The notes under the pieces are model-generated. The model was not told where the DNA came from. It was given only the letters and a program-made list of their open reading frames with translations, and did not search any database. Both the position numbers and the translations under genes were made by a program. A DNA stretch of 6,029 bases from Clostridium sp. CAG:411 (lineage in GTDB: Bacteria; Bacillota; Clostridia; Lachnospirales; Lachnospiraceae). Positions 4,440 through 6,029 of the stretch are shown here, piece by piece (the first letter of the stretch is position 1; each line of letters begins with the position of its first letter). Where the stretch lies: positions 22,768 to 28,796 of the forward strand of contig FR899711.1 in NCBI GenBank assembly GCA_000437275.1, given 5' to 3'.

Positions 4440-5324
4440 ATGACTATTTTTCAAATCGAATGTTTTCTTTCTGTTGCTGAATTTTTGAATTTTGCCAGAG
4501 CCGCAGAGCAAATGCACGTTTCGCAACCTGCCATTACCAGACAGATTAAATCTCTGGAAGATGAACTTGGCACCAAGTTATTTATCCGAAATACCCGCAT
4601 TGTAAAATTAACGGAAAGTGGACAAATTTTTCTTGCGGATGCACACACTATGGTATCTGCCGCCCATCGCTCCGTAAAACGATTTGCCAAAAAAGATACA
4701 GAAAAGATTATTGATTTTACCATTGGATGCTCCAATCCATTACATATGGAACAACTGATCCATACTTTACATGATTTAAAAAAAGATTACCCAACGATAC
4801 ATCCCAACATCCGAATTTCAGCAGAAACTCATTTTTCAGAACTGCTAGAACAGGAAAACCTGGATATTGCAATTGGATTTCATACACCAACTATCCACTC
4901 TTCCATTCATTACAAGGAGCTTAAAAAGGCTCCCTTCGTTTGCGTGATGCAAAAGGATATGCCCCTTGCCTCCCTTAAGACCATTCACAAAGAAGACTTA
5001 ACTTCCTATTGTATGATTTTGTATGCTCCCGGCTCTGCGGCACCTTCTTTGATTGACAGCCAGTGGAAATGGACAGCCGATAAGAAGCCTTCTGAGCTTT
5101 ATCTATGCGAGACCACCGAAAATATCTTACTCCTTGTTCACGCAGGATTTGGAGTTGCTTTGCTTCCCGATATTTTCATTCCAAAACGAGAGGATTTGGT
5201 CACTGCTCCCCTAGCCTGCAAGGAAACCATTTCATTTGGATTATATTATAAAACGGTGCATCAAAAGCCATACTTGAAAAGGTTTATAGAGCTGCTTTGC
5301 CATGGGACCAAAAAAGAAGAGTAG
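4440..5324 (+). CDS. LysR family transcriptional regulator
   Basis: This 294-residue cytosolic DNA-binding protein is normal length for the family. The winged helix-turn-helix is at about 3-62, with the hallmark ARAAEQMHVSQPAITRQIKS and SLEDELGTKLFIR, then a linker helix to about residue 88. The effector-binding domain runs from about 91 to 290 (IDFTIGCSN start; ENLDIAIGF at 118-126; HAGFGVALLPD near 237-247). The start is firm: AGGAGG at 4429-4434 lies 5 nt from the ATG. It diverges from the DUF2798 gene, which is its most likely target along with itself. Its ligand cannot be read from sequence. The final codons and stop form one arm of the hairpin shared with the convergent toxin gene. Confidence 0.93.
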   Translation: MTIFQIECFLSVAEFLNFARAAEQMHVSQPAITRQIKSLEDELGTKLFIRNTRIVKLTESGQIFLADAHTMVSAAHRSVKRFAKKDTEKIIDFTIGCSNPLHMEQLIHTLHDLKKDYPTIHPNIRISAETHFSELLEQENLDIAIGFHTPTIHSSIHYKELKKAPFVCVMQKDMPLASLKTIHKEDLTSYCMILYAPGSAAPSLIDSQWKWTADKKPSELYLCETTENILLLVHAGFGVALLPDIFIPKREDLVTAPLACKETISFGLYYKTVHQKPYLKRFIELLCHGTKKEE

Positions 5325-5341
5325 GATTTTTCCTACTCTTC
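5316..5341 (-). terminator. Terminator hairpin containing both convergent stop codons
   Basis: GAAGAGTAGGA (5316-5326) and TCCTACTCTTC (5331-5341) form a perfect 11-bp stem with a TTTT loop. On the minus strand it is followed by six T residues (A-run at 5310-5315), a good terminator for the toxin-antitoxin operon. On the plus strand no T-run follows, so termination of the LysR transcript would be weaker. The stem includes the last two codons and stop of each gene: both proteins end Glu-Glu-stop, encoded GAA GAG TAG. The two stop codons are only 8 nt apart. Confidence 0.85.
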
Positions 5342-5596
5342 ATAATGTCCTTTACATGAGACTATCCTAATATTTTGCAATTCGTCAATCTCATATACAA
5401 GCCTGTTTACTTCATCAATTCTTCTTGAATACTCTGGTCGGTTCTTTAGCTTTTCTGGTTTTCCAATGCCTTGCATCGCACCATTCCGTTTTATATCTTC
5501 TAGCAAAGCATTAATTTTTTTCAATGTTTTTTTATCTTGCCTTTGCCAATAAAGATAATCCTGGAAACCCTCCTGTGTAAAAGTAAAATCATTCAT
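5333..5596 (-). CDS. yoeB: YoeB/Txe family toxin, ribosome-associated mRNA endonuclease
   Basis: This 87-residue RelE-superfamily toxin cleaves mRNA on the ribosome when it is freed from its antitoxin. Family landmarks are present: YLYWQRQDKKTLKKIN (14-29), GKPEKLK (45-51), YSRRIDEVNRLVY (56-68) and the C-terminal GHYEE. By alignment to Escherichia coli YoeB, the catalytic residues Glu46, Arg65, His83 and Tyr84 correspond to Glu48, Arg65, His84 and Tyr85 here. The loop before SRR is about two residues shorter than in E. coli and lacks its Trp. The ATG (5594-5596) overlaps the antitoxin stop by 8 nt (ATGAATGA), with GGAG 10 nt upstream, so translation is likely coupled. All key residues are intact, so an active toxin is expected. 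Confidence 0.93.
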   Translation of the reverse strand: MNDFTFTQEGFQDYLYWQRQDKKTLKKINALLEDIKRNGAMQGIGKPEKLKNRPEYSRRIDEVNRLVYEIDELQNIRIVSCKGHYEE

Positions 5597-5903
5597 TTTT
5601 ATTTTTCTCCATAAAGTCTATTATTTTTCGTGTTGGTTTCCAATCATCAGACTCCATTTCCTTCATTTCATCCAGTGATAATGATATTGTGTTTCCTTCT
5701 TCTAACTGTTCTGCACTTCTATCTAGTTTTGCTAAATATTCCGCGTTTCTCTTAGCCTTTTGCAATTCATTATATTCTTTTTCCGATATTACAACTACAT
5801 TTTTATTTTGCTTGCGTGATACTACAACAGTTTCTCCACCAAATGCTAAATCAAAATACTTTTTAATATTGGCTCTTAAATCCATCTGTTTCGTTACCAT
5901 CAT
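5589..5903 (-). CDS. yefM: YefM/Phd family antitoxin
   Basis: This antitoxin binds and neutralises the YoeB toxin and represses its own operon. It has about 104 residues from the chosen start. The N-terminal Phd/YefM fold (first about 50 residues) dimerises and binds DNA: NIKKYFDLAFGGETVVVSRK, NKNVVVISEKEYNELQKA. The C-terminal part (about residues 60-104) is acidic and probably disordered until it wraps the toxin (EEGNTISLSLDEMKEMESDD). A longer frame with GTG at 5910-5912 exists, but AGGTGA at 5909-5914 overlaps that codon and is the ribosome binding site, so the start is the ATG at 5901-5903 or the adjacent ATG at 5898-5900. The gene overlaps the toxin by 8 nt. Confidence 0.92.
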   Translation of the reverse strand: MMVTKQMDLRANIKKYFDLAFGGETVVVSRKQNKNVVVISEKEYNELQKAKRNAEYLAKLDRSAEQLEEGNTISLSLDEMKEMESDDWKPTRKIIDFMEKNKNE

Positions 5904-5919
5904 TTCTATCACCTCATTT

Positions 5920-5949
5920 CGTACTTAAAAGAGTACGCTTTCTAGTACT
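5920..5949. promoter_or_regulatory. Operator of the YefM/YoeB operon: three GTAC cores 12 bp apart
   Basis: CGTACT (5920-5925) and AGTACG (5932-5937) form a perfect dyad with a 6-nt gap. A self-palindromic AGTACT follows at 5944-5949. The GTAC centres fall at 5922.5, 5934.5 and 5946.5, exactly 12 bp apart. YefM-YoeB of Escherichia coli is known to bind palindromes with a TGTACA core. The sites lie at and just after the predicted transcription start, suited to autorepression. Confidence 0.75.
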
Positions 5950-5952
5950 TAT

Positions 5953-5981
5953 ATTATATTAGATTTTTATGGAACCGTCAA
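5953..5981 (-). promoter_or_regulatory. Strong sigma-A promoter of the YefM/YoeB operon
   Basis: On the minus strand, TTGACG (5976-5981) and TATAAT (5953-5958) are separated by 17 nt, eleven of twelve consensus positions. The predicted start near 5946 lies inside the outermost operator site, giving a leader of about 43 nt. Confidence 0.85.
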
Positions 5982-6002
5982 TTATTTATTATTTCCAATA
6001 AT

Positions 6003-6029
6003 TTGTAACAGTTCAGCCGGGCAGAAATG
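6003..6029 (+). repeat. Third copy of the interspersed repeat, cut by the window edge
   Basis: These 27 bases match 4051-4077 at 24 positions in the same orientation (core GTAACAGTTCAGCCGGGCAG), and the inner 17 match the inverted copy at 4224-4240 at 16 of 17. The match runs to the last base of the window, so the repeat unit probably continues. It lies just upstream of the toxin-antitoxin promoter. Confidence 0.7.

Noticed and set aside
5910..5912. GTG as the antitoxin start
   Set aside because: The codon lies within the AGGTGA ribosome binding site; the ATG codons at 5901-5903 and 5898-5900 are correctly spaced from it.
1..6029. tRNA, rRNA, CRISPR arrays or a defence system beyond the toxin-antitoxin pair
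   Set aside because: No cloverleaf, rRNA-like sequence or regularly spaced repeats were seen on either strand; the only repeats are the three-copy 17-27 bp element and local dyads.

Overview
The window looks like accessory chromosome of a low-GC Gram-positive gut-type Clostridia, most likely Lachnospiraceae. The base composition is AT-rich, Shine-Dalgarno sites are strong (AGGAGG types), promoters are sigma-A-like, and the protein families fit that group (lipoprotein tannase-like esterase, DUF2798 protein, LysR regulator, YefM/YoeB module, group II intron). The family placement is inference from recalled sequence resemblance; no search was run.

Layout. (1) Positions 1-247, minus strand: the broken 3' end of a group II intron, with a reverse transcriptase remnant carrying a nonsense codon, a frameshift and an internal deletion. 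It is fused to the N-terminal membrane segment of an unrelated small protein (172-369). (2) Positions 370-1506, minus strand: a zinc-dependent medium-chain dehydrogenase with a GTG start, preceded 3 nt upstream by a 35-residue open reading frame (1399-1506) with its own strong ribosome binding site. (3) Positions 1570-3082, minus strand: a tannase-like alpha/beta-hydrolase lipoprotein. Its signal peptide appears broken by two one-base lesions, and its C-terminus seems to stop before the expected catalytic Asp and His. (4) Positions 3083-3536: a gene-free stretch with the esterase promoter, a 70-bp segment bounded by inverted repeats, and a strong terminator. (5) Positions 3537-5324: a tandem DUF2798 membrane protein (minus) diverging from a LysR-type regulator (plus). 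The gap between them holds a 188-bp MITE-like inverted-repeat element and several dyads that could be operators. (6) Positions 5333-5981, minus strand: a complete YefM/YoeB toxin-antitoxin operon with promoter, three GTAC operator cores exactly 12 bp apart, and a terminator hairpin that contains the stop codons of both the toxin and the convergent LysR gene. (7) Positions 6003-6029: a third copy of the repeat that also bounds the MITE-like element.

How it works together. The LysR regulator probably controls itself and the divergent DUF2798 gene. The toxin-antitoxin operon is self-contained and looks intact. The left half (esterase, dehydrogenase, chimeric membrane gene, intron scar) shows decay and rearrangement. 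I see no strong case for a wholly new system. The more distinctive items are the shared stop-codon palindrome, the 12-bp phased operator, the three-copy repeat, and the chimeric intron scar.
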